Below, in pieces: positions 39,983 to 48,257 of a DNA stretch of 64,000 bases. The notes beneath the pieces were generated by a model. It searched no databases and was not told the origin of the DNA. It worked only from the letters and a program-made list of their open reading frames with translations. The stretch comes from Gemmobacter lutimaris. GTDB lineage: Bacteria > Pseudomonadota > Alphaproteobacteria > Rhodobacterales > Rhodobacteraceae. The position numbers and the translations under genes are program-made. The DNA is taken from the NCBI RefSeq assembly GCF_003570715.1, contig NZ_QXXQ01000001.1, positions 248,001 through 312,000 of the forward strand, in the 5' to 3' direction. How positions within the stretch are numbered: position 1 is the stretch's first letter; each line of letters starts with the position of its first letter.

Positions 39983-40630
39983 TCAGCCCTGCGCCGGATC
40001 GCCCCCGAGGGCCACAATCATCTGCGCGGCGCGGTTGCGCAAGCCCCCCGGCGATTCCTGATCGGTGGTCAGCGCACGCAGGGCAGTGATCGCCTCGTCC
40101 TTGCGGCCTTCCTCGACCAGCAGATAGGCAAGCTGTTCCAGCGCCATGGTGCGATAGGGGCGGCCCGGCTGCGCCAGCGGTTCAAGTGCAAGGCGGCGGT
40201 CCGCCACAGGCGCCTCAGCGCCTTGCAGGATCACCCGGCGCAACACCGCCAGATCGCGCCAGACCGGCGGCAGGGTCGCATCCGCCTCGACTGCGGCGAG
40301 CGCCTGAAGCGCGCCTGTGCGATCCGAAACCGGATCGGAGGACAGCAAAAGCCCTTTCAGCGCGGCCCGGTCGCCCTTCGCCTCTACGGCCGAAAGCGCG
40401 GCAATCCGTGCTTCCGGCGTATCGGCATCCAGCGCGCCCAGCAAGGCATCGCCAAAGGCGCGCGCCTCTGACTGCGCGCGGGCCTTCTGCCATTCGGTCC
40501 AGGCTGCACCGCCAACAATCAGCAGAACCAACAATACGCCGATCCAGCCGTATTTGCGGAACATGGCGAACAGCTTGTCGCGGCGAACCTCTTCGGTCAC
40601 CTCGTCGATGAAGCTTTCGGGGTTGCTCAA
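39983..40630 (-). CDS. YfgM-like membrane protein
   Basis: This 215-residue protein has one membrane span near residues 28-48 (YGWIGVLLVLLIVGGAAW) and a periplasmic helical domain with TPR-like repeats. It matches the YfgM pattern of short N-terminus, span and C-terminal TPR. YfgM in E. coli works with periplasmic chaperones near the Sec translocon. It is directly upstream of bamB, as in E. coli, which supports the call. Confidence 0.82.
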   Translation of the reverse strand: MSNPESFIDEVTEEVRRDKLFAMFRKYGWIGVLLVLLIVGGAAWTEWQKARAQSEARAFGDALLGALDADTPEARIAALSAVEAKGDRAALKGLLLSSDPVSDRTGALQALAAVEADATLPPVWRDLAVLRRVILQGAEAPVADRRLALEPLAQPGRPYRTMALEQLAYLLVEEGRKDEAITALRALTTDQESPGGLRNRAAQMIVALGGDPAQG

Positions 40631-40830
40631 TGGGTCTCTCCCGGAATTTTCCCTGTCTTACACGCAAGGCAGCGGATTTGCCAAGCCCCGCGCCGGTTTC
40701 GCCATCGGCCACAAACCCGCGCTCTCGGTCCCGGTCCTGACCGCAAACCGTGCCGCTTTTGCCCATAATTGACCACAATCCCCGGCGATTGTCAGCGCAA
40801 GTGAAACTGCCGGGTCAGCGGAGTACGGCC

Positions 40831-41757
40831 ATGGATATGTATATGGCAATGTATGTCGGTCTCTTCATGCTCTTTCTGGGCTATGAAGCCGACTGGTTTG
40901 GCGGCTCCAGCAGTTCGGACGACGAGGCACCGGAACCCGAAACCGATACCGATACCGAAAATCCGCTGTATCTCGCGGATGACTATACCGACGAAGTTCA
41001 GGGCACCGAAGGCAATGACGATCTGACTGCGGATGAACAGGAATCGCTGGCATGGTTTCTGGATGCGGGGCAGGACACGCTCGATGCCTCGACCGGCAAT
41101 GATTATGTCAATGCCGGCACGGGCGACGATCAACTGATGATGCGCGCGGGCGATGACATTGCCGTCGGCGGCGAGGGCAATGACACGATCGACGCCGGGG
41201 TCGGGCATGACATCGTTCTGGGCGGTCTGGGCGACGATGACATCCACGGAAACGGCGGGCAGGATTCGCTGGCCGGTCAGGAAGGCAATGATACCGTGCT
41301 GGGCGGCACCGGCTCGGACGAGCTTTATGGTGGCGAGGGTGACGACTATCTGTCCGGCAAGGATCTGGACCACAGCCAGAACGGCACCGCCACCATGATT
41401 GACGGGTTCGATTCGCTGTTTGGCGGCGCGGGCAACGACACCCTGCTGATGGGTGCGGGCGATCAGGGCACCGGCGGCGACGGCAACGACCTGTTCCAGC
41501 TCGACAATCGCGAGGATGGATTCGGGCAGATTTCGCAGGTGCATGATTACGGCGAGGGCGATCAGATCGAACTGCTCTATCGCCCCGAATATGACAGTGA
41601 CGGCAACGAGATTGCCCCGAACATCACCGTCAGCGCGAATGACGAGGGCACCTCGGGTGTGATCCGCTTCAATGACGTGGTGGTGGCCGAGGTGATCGGC
41701 GGCCAGAATCTGACCACCGATGACCTTGTGCTGAAACCGGACTCCGAAGACGCCTGA
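40831..41757 (+). CDS. Small RTX-repeat protein with hydrophobic N-terminus
   Basis: This is a 308-residue acidic protein. A hydrophobic, Met-rich N-terminal segment (MDMYMAMYVGLFMLFLGY) looks like a signal anchor rather than a cleaved signal. It is followed by a Ser/Asp/Glu-rich linker and about seven calcium-binding RTX nonapeptides (for example GGEGNDTID, GGTGSDELYGGEGDDYL, GGAGNDTLL). The C-terminus lacks the usual hydrophobic type I secretion tail and ends in a strand-rich domain. The RBS GGAG lies before the ATG at 40831. Function is unknown; a calcium-bound surface or periplasmic role is inference. Confidence 0.75.
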   Translation: MDMYMAMYVGLFMLFLGYEADWFGGSSSSDDEAPEPETDTDTENPLYLADDYTDEVQGTEGNDDLTADEQESLAWFLDAGQDTLDASTGNDYVNAGTGDDQLMMRAGDDIAVGGEGNDTIDAGVGHDIVLGGLGDDDIHGNGGQDSLAGQEGNDTVLGGTGSDELYGGEGDDYLSGKDLDHSQNGTATMIDGFDSLFGGAGNDTLLMGAGDQGTGGDGNDLFQLDNREDGFGQISQVHDYGEGDQIELLYRPEYDSDGNEIAPNITVSANDEGTSGVIRFNDVVVAEVIGGQNLTTDDLVLKPDSEDA

Positions 41758-41760
41758 GCC

Positions 41761-43596
41761 TCAGGCGGCTTCGGCCTCGTCCTCGGCAGCCTGCCGCGCC
41801 CACATGGCGGCATAGCGGCCCCCCCGCGCCAGCAGCGTCTCATGCGTGCCTTCCTCGATCACCCGGCCCGCCTCCAGCACCACGATGCGGTCGCTGTCGG
41901 CGATGGTGGACAGCCGGTGTGCGATGGTGATGACCGTGCGGCCCTGCCCCATCTCGTGCAGGCTTTGCTGGATGTCGCTTTCGGTCTGGGTATCCAGCGC
42001 CGAGGTCGCCTCGTCCAACAGCAGGATCGGCGGGTTCTTCAGCAGGGTGCGGGCGATGCCCACGCGCTGCTTTTCGCCGCCTGACAGTTTCAGCCCGCGT
42101 TCCCCCACCGTCGTGTCATAGCCATCGGGCAGCGAAAGGATGAAATCGTGGATTTTCGCGGCCTTGGCGGCGGCTTCCACCTCGGCCCGGCTGGCCTCGG
42201 GGCGGCCATAGGCGATGTTGTAATAGATCGTATCGTTGAACAGCACGGTATCCTGCGGCACAACACCAATGGCGGCGTGCAGGCTGTCCTGCGTGATGTC
42301 GCGCAAGTCCTGCCCGTCAATCGTCACCCGCCCGCCAGTCACGTCGTAGAAGCGGAACAGCAGCCGCCCGATGGTGGACTTGCCTGACCCCGACGGCCCG
42401 ACCAGCGCGATGGTCTGCCCGGCCGGAATGTCGATATCGACGCCCTTCAGGATCGGACGTTCGCTGTCATAGGCGAAATGCACGCCCTCAAGGCGCACAT
42501 GCCCCCCCGCGACGGCCAGCGGCGTCGCCTGCGGCGCATCCACGATCTCGGCCGGTTGCGACAGCAGGCCGAACATCTGCCCCATATCCACCAGCGCCTG
42601 CCGGATCTCGCGGTAGACCGTGCCAAGGAAGTTCAGCGGCATGGTGATCTGGATCATATAGGCGTTGACCATGACAAAATCGCCCACCGTCAGCAGCTTG
42701 GCCTGCACCCCCATCGCCGCCATCACCATCACCGCCACAAGCCCGGTGGTGATGATCAGCGACTGCCCGGCATTCAGGAAGCTGAGCGATTGCCCGGTCT
42801 TCACCGCCGCCGATTCATACCCCTCCATCGCGCGGTCATAGCGTTCCGCCTCGCGCTTCGCGGCCCCGAAATAGCGCACCGTCTCGAAGTTCAGAAGCGA
42901 GTCGATGGCCTTCTGGTTGGCGTCATTGTCCTGATCGTTCATCTTGCGACGGATCTGCACCCGCCATTCGGTGACCTTGAAGGTAAAGGCGACGTAAAGC
43001 GCCACCGTCACGATAACCACGGCCATATATTGCCAGCCGAAGGCGACCCAGAAGATCACTGCCACCATGCTGAGTTCAAGGATCAGCGGCCCGATGGAAA
43101 ACAGCATGAAGCGCAGCAGGAAATCGACGCCCTTCACCCCGCGCTCGATGATCCGGCTCAGACCGCCGGTCTTGCGGGTAATGTGATAGCGCAGCGACAG
43201 CGCGTGGATATGGGTAAAGGTCTCCAGCGCGAGCTTACGCAGCGCACGCTGGCCGACCTTCACGAACACCGCGTCACGCAATTCGCCAAAGACCACGGCG
43301 CCAAAGCGGGCAAGGCCATAGGCCACCGTCATCCCCACCGCTGTCAGCCCGACCAGCAGCGCGGGCGGCGGCGCGTCACCTGCCAGCGCATCCACAGCCG
43401 CCTTGTAGAAGAACGGGGTCGAGACGGAGATGATCTTGGCGACAAACAGCATCACCATTGCGATGACCACGCGCTGTTTCACCCAAGGCTCGTTGTCGGG
43501 CCAAAGGTAGGGCGCCACGCGGCGCAGGGTGGTCCAGCCCGAAGTCGAGGGCGTCTCGGCATCGCTGGAGGTCAGGGAATCGGAGGGTCGGCGCAT
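41761..43596 (-). CDS. ABC transporter, Atm1/heavy-metal type (half transporter)
   Basis: This 611-residue homodimeric exporter has about six membrane spans followed by an ATP-binding cassette. Walker A is GPSGSGKST, the signature LSGGEKQR, Walker B LLLDEATSALD. The pattern (RRVAPYLWPDNEPWVKQRVV at the start; GLSRIIERGVKGVDFLLRF mid-way) matches the Atm1/ABCB7 group, which exports glutathione-linked sulfur or metals. The start at 43596 (MRRPSDSLTSSDAE) was preferred; the open frame continues upstream without likeness. It is divergent from an ArsR regulator. Confidence 0.9.
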   Translation of the reverse strand: MRRPSDSLTSSDAETPSTSGWTTLRRVAPYLWPDNEPWVKQRVVIAMVMLFVAKIISVSTPFFYKAAVDALAGDAPPPALLVGLTAVGMTVAYGLARFGAVVFGELRDAVFVKVGQRALRKLALETFTHIHALSLRYHITRKTGGLSRIIERGVKGVDFLLRFMLFSIGPLILELSMVAVIFWVAFGWQYMAVVIVTVALYVAFTFKVTEWRVQIRRKMNDQDNDANQKAIDSLLNFETVRYFGAAKREAERYDRAMEGYESAAVKTGQSLSFLNAGQSLIITTGLVAVMVMAAMGVQAKLLTVGDFVMVNAYMIQITMPLNFLGTVYREIRQALVDMGQMFGLLSQPAEIVDAPQATPLAVAGGHVRLEGVHFAYDSERPILKGVDIDIPAGQTIALVGPSGSGKSTIGRLLFRFYDVTGGRVTIDGQDLRDITQDSLHAAIGVVPQDTVLFNDTIYYNIAYGRPEASRAEVEAAAKAAKIHDFILSLPDGYDTTVGERGLKLSGGEKQRVGIARTLLKNPPILLLDEATSALDTQTESDIQQSLHEMGQGRTVITIAHRLSTIADSDRIVVLEAGRVIEEGTHETLLARGGRYAAMWARQAAEDEAEAA

Positions 43597-43666
43597 CGTA
43601 AATCCTTGCCCGTGCGGCCTGCCCTGACGGTTGATCGGGCGGCCCTGACGGGCTATGCAGGGTGAA

Positions 43667-43690
43667 TTCAACGTTTCACGAGTAGTTGAA
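43667..43690. promoter_or_regulatory. Candidate ArsR operator
   Basis: An inverted repeat TTCAAC-N12-GTTGAA lies between the divergent exporter and arsR-type genes, ending 2 nt before the arsR start. The position would cover the arsR promoter or start. Confidence 0.45.
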
Positions 43691-43692
43691 GG

Positions 43693-44097
43693 ATGGAGCG
43701 AAGTAAAGTCCTCTCGGCCCTGTCGGCGCTGGCGCATGTAAGCCGGCTGGACCTCGTGCGCCTTCTGGTGCCACGCGGCGACGAGGGCATGGCAGCGGGT
43801 GACATCGCACGCACACTGGGGCTTTCGGCCTCGCGCCTGTCCTTCCATCTGTCAGCGCTGGAACAGGCCGGGCTGATCCGCTCGCGCCGGGTGTCGCGCA
43901 ATGTGATCTACAGCGCCGACCTGTCAGGGATCGGCGGGGCGATTTCCTATCTGCTGGCCGATTGCTGCATGGATCATCCGCAGGTTCTGGCCTGCTGCGG
44001 CGCCTCGGCCCGCCATGCGCTGCATCGCGTGGCCGAGGGGGACGCCGCGCCCCGGATCACTGATCCGGAATCAGGAACACCTGACCGGGATAGATAA
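43693..44097 (+). CDS. ArsR family metal-sensing repressor (candidate)
   Basis: This 134-residue winged-helix protein has the HTH in GDIARTLGLSASRLSFHLSALEQAGLI. The C-terminal part has a cysteine cluster, DCCMDHPQVLACC, which could bind a thiophilic metal or sulfur species. Divergence from an Atm1-type exporter suggests it controls that exporter. No good Shine-Dalgarno is seen before the ATG (GAAGG abuts it), so translation may be leaderless. The last 41 nt overlap the convergent LysM gene. Confidence 0.8.
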   Translation: MERSKVLSALSALAHVSRLDLVRLLVPRGDEGMAAGDIARTLGLSASRLSFHLSALEQAGLIRSRRVSRNVIYSADLSGIGGAISYLLADCCMDHPQVLACCGASARHALHRVAEGDAAPRITDPESGTPDRDR

Positions 44098-45508
44098 GGT
44101 CCGGGTTGCGGATCTGATCCTTGTTGGCGTCGAAAACCTTCACATACATCACGCCATCGCCAAAGTTTTCGCGCGCGATGCGCCACAGCGTGAAGCCCGG
44201 CTGCACCGTCACGCTGACCGGCCGCAGCGGCGCGGCCTCGGCCCCCGTAGCCACCGGGGCCTCGGGCGTAGCAGTGGCCTCGGGTTCGGCCACGGGTTGC
44301 GGCGCGGCGGCTTCATTCCCGTCGGGCACCGGAGTTTCCAGTTGCGCCAGCGCGGTCACCGCTGCCGGAACCTTTGCCGGTCCCTGTGCCTCGGGTACGG
44401 GGCTGCCTGCGCCAAGCGGGACCGTGCGAACAGCGCGGGGCTTCATCGCGGCGGCCAGTGCCGCAGGCGCTTCGCGCAAGAAGGGGGTTTCCGACCGGGC
44501 CGTCACCTTGCCATCGCCGCCAATCTGATCGGCGCGCAGCGTATAAAGCCGGGGCGCCACGTCACGCAGCTTGGTAACCCAGCCGCCAGAGGCATTGACC
44601 GGCGCCTCTGCCGCCAGCGCATTGTCAAGATAAAGCCGAATCAGCGCCCCCGGCGTGCCGGACCCTGCAAGCTGCACCGCGCCATCCGGCGTATAGGTGA
44701 TGGCTGCGATGGACACCCCGACACCGGCGCCTGCCCCCTGCAAGACCTGCGCCCCGCTGTCATCCACAAGAATGGCGGTCGGCGCGGCTTCGGCTACCGT
44801 TTCGGCCACTACCGTCTCGTTCGGGGGCGCCTCGCTCGGGGGTGCCTCAGGTGCGCTTGCCTCAGACGCGGCTTGCGCCGTCGCCTCGGGCGTTTCGGGC
44901 GTGGCCTCGGCCACCGCTTCCGATGACTGGACCGGTGCGATCGCCACCGATTGCTCCGACGGCATCTCGCCTTCTGCGCTCAGGGCGACCAGCGTCATCA
45001 GCCGCGCATCCGCGGAAGGTGGCAGATCGAACAGCGCCACGAAACTCCCCGTAGCATCCGCATCGGCCCGCGCCACCTCGATGCCATCCACCAGAATGAC
45101 GACTGTTGACCCTGCCCCTGCGCGCCCTGCCACCACCGCAGCCCCATCCGGTGCGATGCGCACGGTGTCGAATCCCGGCGGCGTGGACGTGGGTGTTGCG
45201 GCTGTTTCCGGCTCCGCCGTCGCAACCGGCTCGATGGCCAGTTCTTCGGGGGCCAGTTCTTCGGGGGCCAGTTCTTCGGGGGCCGACCCGGCTGTCGCCA
45301 GCGCCTCGGGGGCAGCGGCGGTCTCCGGGCCAGTGCCTTCCGGGCCAGCGCCTTCCGGGATGGCAGCCCCGGGCGCCTCGCTTACCAGCGCAGCCGGTTC
45401 AACCGGCGCCGCCGGGCGCTGCGCATACCACAGGATCGCCACCACGGCGACCACACCCGCAGCGAGCCCCGCCATGATGGCCGGGTTCGGCCCCTGCTTG
45501 TCGGACAT
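44057..45508 (-). CDS. LysM-domain envelope protein with Ig-like domains
   Basis: This 483-residue protein has an N-terminal membrane span (about residues 9-28) and a long Ala/Pro/Glu-rich region. Two Ig-like strand-rich domains follow (VVAGRAGAGSTVVILVDG and LAGSGTPGALIRLYLDN), and then a C-terminal LysM domain (VQPGFTLWRIARENFGDG). LysM binds peptidoglycan, so it is probably anchored in the inner membrane and reaching the wall. A run of APEEL units is encoded by three exact 15-bp repeats. Function is unknown. Confidence 0.85.
   Translation of the reverse strand: MSDKQGPNPAIMAGLAAGVVAVVAILWYAQRPAAPVEPAALVSEAPGAAIPEGAGPEGTGPETAAAPEALATAGSAPEELAPEELAPEELAIEPVATAEPETAATPTSTPPGFDTVRIAPDGAAVVAGRAGAGSTVVILVDGIEVARADADATGSFVALFDLPPSADARLMTLVALSAEGEMPSEQSVAIAPVQSSEAVAEATPETPEATAQAASEASAPEAPPSEAPPNETVVAETVAEAAPTAILVDDSGAQVLQGAGAGVGVSIAAITYTPDGAVQLAGSGTPGALIRLYLDNALAAEAPVNASGGWVTKLRDVAPRLYTLRADQIGGDGKVTARSETPFLREAPAALAAAMKPRAVRTVPLGAGSPVPEAQGPAKVPAAVTALAQLETPVPDGNEAAAPQPVAEPEATATPEAPVATGAEAAPLRPVSVTVQPGFTLWRIARENFGDGVMYVKVFDANKDQIRNPDLIYPGQVFLIPDQ
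45236..45280 (-). repeat. 15-bp tandem repeat inside the LysM gene
   Basis: Three exact copies of a 15-bp unit (GGCCAGTTCTTCGGG on the plus strand) are present, followed by a partial fourth. In frame they encode repeated APEEL. Length changes by slippage would keep the frame. Confidence 0.85.
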
Positions 45509-45607
45509 CCCTCATCCCCTTCCCGGCGCGCGTTTTCCCGGCACCGCTTCCTTTCGCTCAGGAACCCCGATACAGGATCAAAAGGCAATAGCTTTCCGAG
45601 GTCCGCC

Positions 45608-46162
45608 ATGCCCAGAACCCCCTCTGTCTGTGTCTTTTGCGGCTCACGCCCCGGCCGGAACCCCGCCCATGCCGAAGCCGCGCGCGCCACCGGCGCCATG
45701 CTCGCGGCCGAGGGCTGGCGGCTGGTCTATGGCGCGGGGGATGTGGGCCTGATGGGCGAGGTGGCCCGCGCCGCACAGGCGGCTGGCGCCACGACGCTGG
45801 GCGTGATCCCGACCCACCTTATGAAACGGGAGGTCGGCAAGCACGATCTGACGCAGCTTGTGATCACCGAGAACATGCATGAACGTAAGAAGGTCATGTT
45901 CATGAACTCCGATGCCATCGTGGTGCTGCCGGGTGGCGCCGGATCGCTGGACGAGTTCTTCGAGGTGCTGACCTGGGCGCAGATCGGGTTGCACCGCAAA
46001 CCGATCTTCCTGCTGGATGTGGCGGGCTACTGGCAGCCGCTGGTGGCGCTTGTCGATCACACCATTGCCGAAGGTTTTGCCGATCCGGGCCTGCGCGATC
46101 ACTTTGCCGCGGTGGCCGATGTGCCCGCGCTGACCGCCGCCCTGCGCGCCGCCCTGTCCTGA
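45608..46162 (+). CDS. LOG family protein (TIGR00730)
   Basis: This 184-residue Rossmann-fold protein carries the PGGAGSLDEFFEVLTW motif of the LOG family. Such proteins hydrolyse cytokinin riboside 5'-monophosphate or AMP. The N-terminal CVFCGSRPGRNPAH matches bacterial members. Whether the natural substrate is a cytokinin, AMP or something else is not known. The 3' end overlaps the convergent rarD by 64 nt. Confidence 0.92.
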   Translation: MPRTPSVCVFCGSRPGRNPAHAEAARATGAMLAAEGWRLVYGAGDVGLMGEVARAAQAAGATTLGVIPTHLMKREVGKHDLTQLVITENMHERKKVMFMNSDAIVVLPGGAGSLDEFFEVLTWAQIGLHRKPIFLLDVAGYWQPLVALVDHTIAEGFADPGLRDHFAAVADVPALTAALRAALS

Positions 46163-47031
46163 CGGAACCCCTCCAGCGTATAAAGCGCAAGGCCCGCCCA
46201 GATCAGCCCGAAGGCGATGGCATGCCAGCGGCCGAAAGGTTCGGCGAAGATCAGCGTCGCGGTCAGGAATTGCAGCGTGGGGTTGATATACTGGATCAGC
46301 CCCACCGTCGCCAGCCGCACCCGTGCCGTCGCATAGGTGAACAGCATCAGAGGACTGGCGGTCAGCGCGCCAGAAAGCACCAGAAGCCCCGCCGTTCCGG
46401 TTGAGTCGAGGAAATGGCCACGCCCCGCCTCCGGCCCGTTTCCGGTGGCGATTAGCCCCAGCCAGATCAGCGACAGCGGCACCAGCACCAGAACCTCTGC
46501 CGTGACCGAAGGCACCGGCGGCGCGGCCAGCCGCTTCTTCAGCAAGCCGTAAAGCCCGAAGCTACAGGCGATGGCCAGCGCGATCCAGGGCGCGACGCCA
46601 AGTCCCAAGGTCAGCACCACCACTGCCCCCCCGGCCAGCGCCACTGCCACGCCCTGCCCGCGCGTCAGCCGTTCGCCAAAGGCCAACACGCCCAGAGCGA
46701 CCGAAACCAGGGGGAAGATATAATAGCCCAGTGCCGCCTCGATCACATGGCCCGCCTGCACCGAGAAGATGAACAGGAACCAGTTGAACGAGATCAGCCC
46801 CGCCGCCAGCGTGATCGCCGCCAGCCGCCGCCCGCGCAACAGCGGCCGCAGCGCACCCATGCGCCCGGTCGCCGCCAGCACCACGAGGAAGATCACCGCC
46901 GACCAGAGGGTGCGATGAGCCAGCACCTCAAGCGGCGGCACCTGCACCAGCAGCTTGTAGTAAAGCGGTGCCGTGCCCCACAGCAGACAGGCCATCACCA
47001 TGGCCAGAATGCCCTTGCTTCGTTCCTTCAT
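46099..47031 (-). CDS. rarD: EamA family transporter RarD
   Basis: This 310-residue protein has ten membrane spans in two EamA halves. RarD-type features include GTAPLYYKLL near the start, a NWFLFIFSVQAGHVIEAALGYYIFPL segment and GLIQYINPTLQF. The role in E. coli is tied to chloramphenicol sensitivity; the real substrate is unknown. The start at 47031 (MKERSKGILAM) follows GGGGGG. The 3' end overlaps the LOG gene by 64 nt. Confidence 0.9.
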   Translation of the reverse strand: MKERSKGILAMVMACLLWGTAPLYYKLLVQVPPLEVLAHRTLWSAVIFLVVLAATGRMGALRPLLRGRRLAAITLAAGLISFNWFLFIFSVQAGHVIEAALGYYIFPLVSVALGVLAFGERLTRGQGVAVALAGGAVVVLTLGLGVAPWIALAIACSFGLYGLLKKRLAAPPVPSVTAEVLVLVPLSLIWLGLIATGNGPEAGRGHFLDSTGTAGLLVLSGALTASPLMLFTYATARVRLATVGLIQYINPTLQFLTATLIFAEPFGRWHAIAFGLIWAGLALYTLEGFRQDRAARRAAVSAGTSATAAK

Positions 47032-47088
47032 GGCGCCCCCCTGTGTTCGGGCCCCTTTCTGGCGCAAGGCGCGGGCGGGCGGAAGGGG

Positions 47089-47793
47089 CTATGCGGGGTC
47101 GGAGACCGCCAGAACGGTGTCGCCGTCAAGCCGGTGAACGTAATCCACCCGCGCGCCGTTCCAGTGATAACGGTAATGCGACCCCTGCACCGGGATCGGC
47201 ACCACATCGGGCCAGAACAGCCCGATGCACGCGCCCTCGGGGTGGCGCACACTGGTCCAGACCAGCCCGTCGCTCCCCGCCGCCCGCAGGCTGCCTCCCG
47301 CCTGTTGCGAGGCGCCATAATCCGAAGGATGCCGGGCGCCCGGCACAGCATCCATATCGTGCAAGCTGCGGTCGATCCGGCCGATCAGTGCGCGGAAATC
47401 AGCAGTCCAGCCCGCCGGTTCCTCGGTCGCCGCCATGAAACGAGTGTGGTGATGGATGGTTTCAGCCAGCGCCACTGCCTCGCGGTCGCCGGCATAGTAG
47501 ATGCCATAGCTGCCATCGGTGAACCGCCCCGGCCGCGCGGTGGAGCAATGCACGAAGGGCGCCATGACAAGGCTCGCCCCCGGCCCCGCCACCCGGCGCG
47601 CGGGCGGCACCTTGCCCAGATCGCCGATTTCATTGCGGATGCGCGGGTTGGTCTTGGCCTCCACCGCCGCCAACGCCTCCCAGTCGCGGGGGTCGGCGAT
47701 GTCCTCGAACAGATCGACGGGCGGATAGATCGAGCGGATGATGCGCCATGTCTGCGGCCAGTCCACCCGCCGCAGAACCGCGCCGCTCACCAT
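47089..47793 (-). CDS. RES-domain toxin (NAD+-targeting type)
   Basis: This 234-residue protein has the RES domain. Catalytic-type residues are seen in GIYYAGDREAVALAETIHH (Tyr and Glu) with an earlier Arg in STARPGRF. RES toxins act on NAD+ (NAD+ phosphorylase or hydrolase) or modify Prs. The gene starts inside the antitoxin stop (7-nt overlap, ATGGTGA), so it is translationally coupled. The intact motifs suggest an active toxin. Confidence 0.88.
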   Translation of the reverse strand: MVSGAVLRRVDWPQTWRIIRSIYPPVDLFEDIADPRDWEALAAVEAKTNPRIRNEIGDLGKVPPARRVAGPGASLVMAPFVHCSTARPGRFTDGSYGIYYAGDREAVALAETIHHHTRFMAATEEPAGWTADFRALIGRIDRSLHDMDAVPGARHPSDYGASQQAGGSLRAAGSDGLVWTSVRHPEGACIGLFWPDVVPIPVQGSHYRYHWNGARVDYVHRLDGDTVLAVSDPA

Positions 47794-48200
47794 GCGCCAC
47801 GCTCGGCGTCCAGCCATTCGCGCATCAGCGCCAGATCCGACAATTCACCGCGCAGCATGAGGTCAAGCGCCGAAAGCCCATCGAAAACCGCATTCGGCTT
47901 GCGCAGCCAGACGTAGCCGCGCGCGGGATCGCGGAACAGATAGCGCAGCCCTTTGTGAATACCCATCAGATGCGCCATCCGCATCCGCAGGTCGCGGTCG
48001 ATCCGCCCGGCCTCGCCCTCTTTCCAGCGCGCCCAGGTGCGGGCCGCCATGCCGCCCAGCAGCACCCGCGCCTCGGCATCCGAAAGGTTCCATGCCCGGA
48101 ACAGGTTGACCGTCGCGCGGGCCAGCGCACCGGCCTCCGCTTCGGTAATGACCGGCAAGTCGCTCCGCGCCGGGGTCGCGGTGATCGGTTGAAGCTGCAT
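47787..48200 (-). CDS. Xre/MbcA/ParS-type antitoxin (DUF2384)
   Basis: This is a 137-residue antitoxin of the RES-Xre module. The N-terminal half has an HTH-like region (LLGGMAARTWARWKEG). The C-terminal half carries the toxin-binding DUF2384 pattern (YLFRDPARGYVWLRKPNAVFDGLSALDLMLRG). I chose the ATG at 48200 because GGAGG lies 5 nt before it; ATGs at 48212 and 48230 have no such site. It is first in the operon, as is usual. Confidence 0.88.
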   Translation of the reverse strand: MQLQPITATPARSDLPVITEAEAGALARATVNLFRAWNLSDAEARVLLGGMAARTWARWKEGEAGRIDRDLRMRMAHLMGIHKGLRYLFRDPARGYVWLRKPNAVFDGLSALDLMLRGELSDLALMREWLDAERGAW

Positions 48201-48220
48201 CGCATCCTCCATCTGGCATA

Positions 48221-48248
48221 GATATAGCATCTATTTGCCAAATGGCAA
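48221..48248 (-). promoter_or_regulatory. Candidate promoter of the toxin-antitoxin operon
   Basis: On the minus strand, TTGCCA and TATATC are separated by 16 nt, with the -10 element about 20 nt before the antitoxin start. The -35 element lies inside the operator palindrome. Confidence 0.5.
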
Positions 48249-48249
48249 A
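48234..48249. promoter_or_regulatory. Palindromic operator of the RES-Xre operon
   Basis: A perfect inverted repeat TTTGCCA-AA-TGGCAAA lies 34 nt before the antitoxin start. A further TGGCA half-site is at 48214-48218. Antitoxins of this type bind such repeats to repress their own operon. Confidence 0.65.
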
Positions 48250-48257
48250 GGTCGCGA

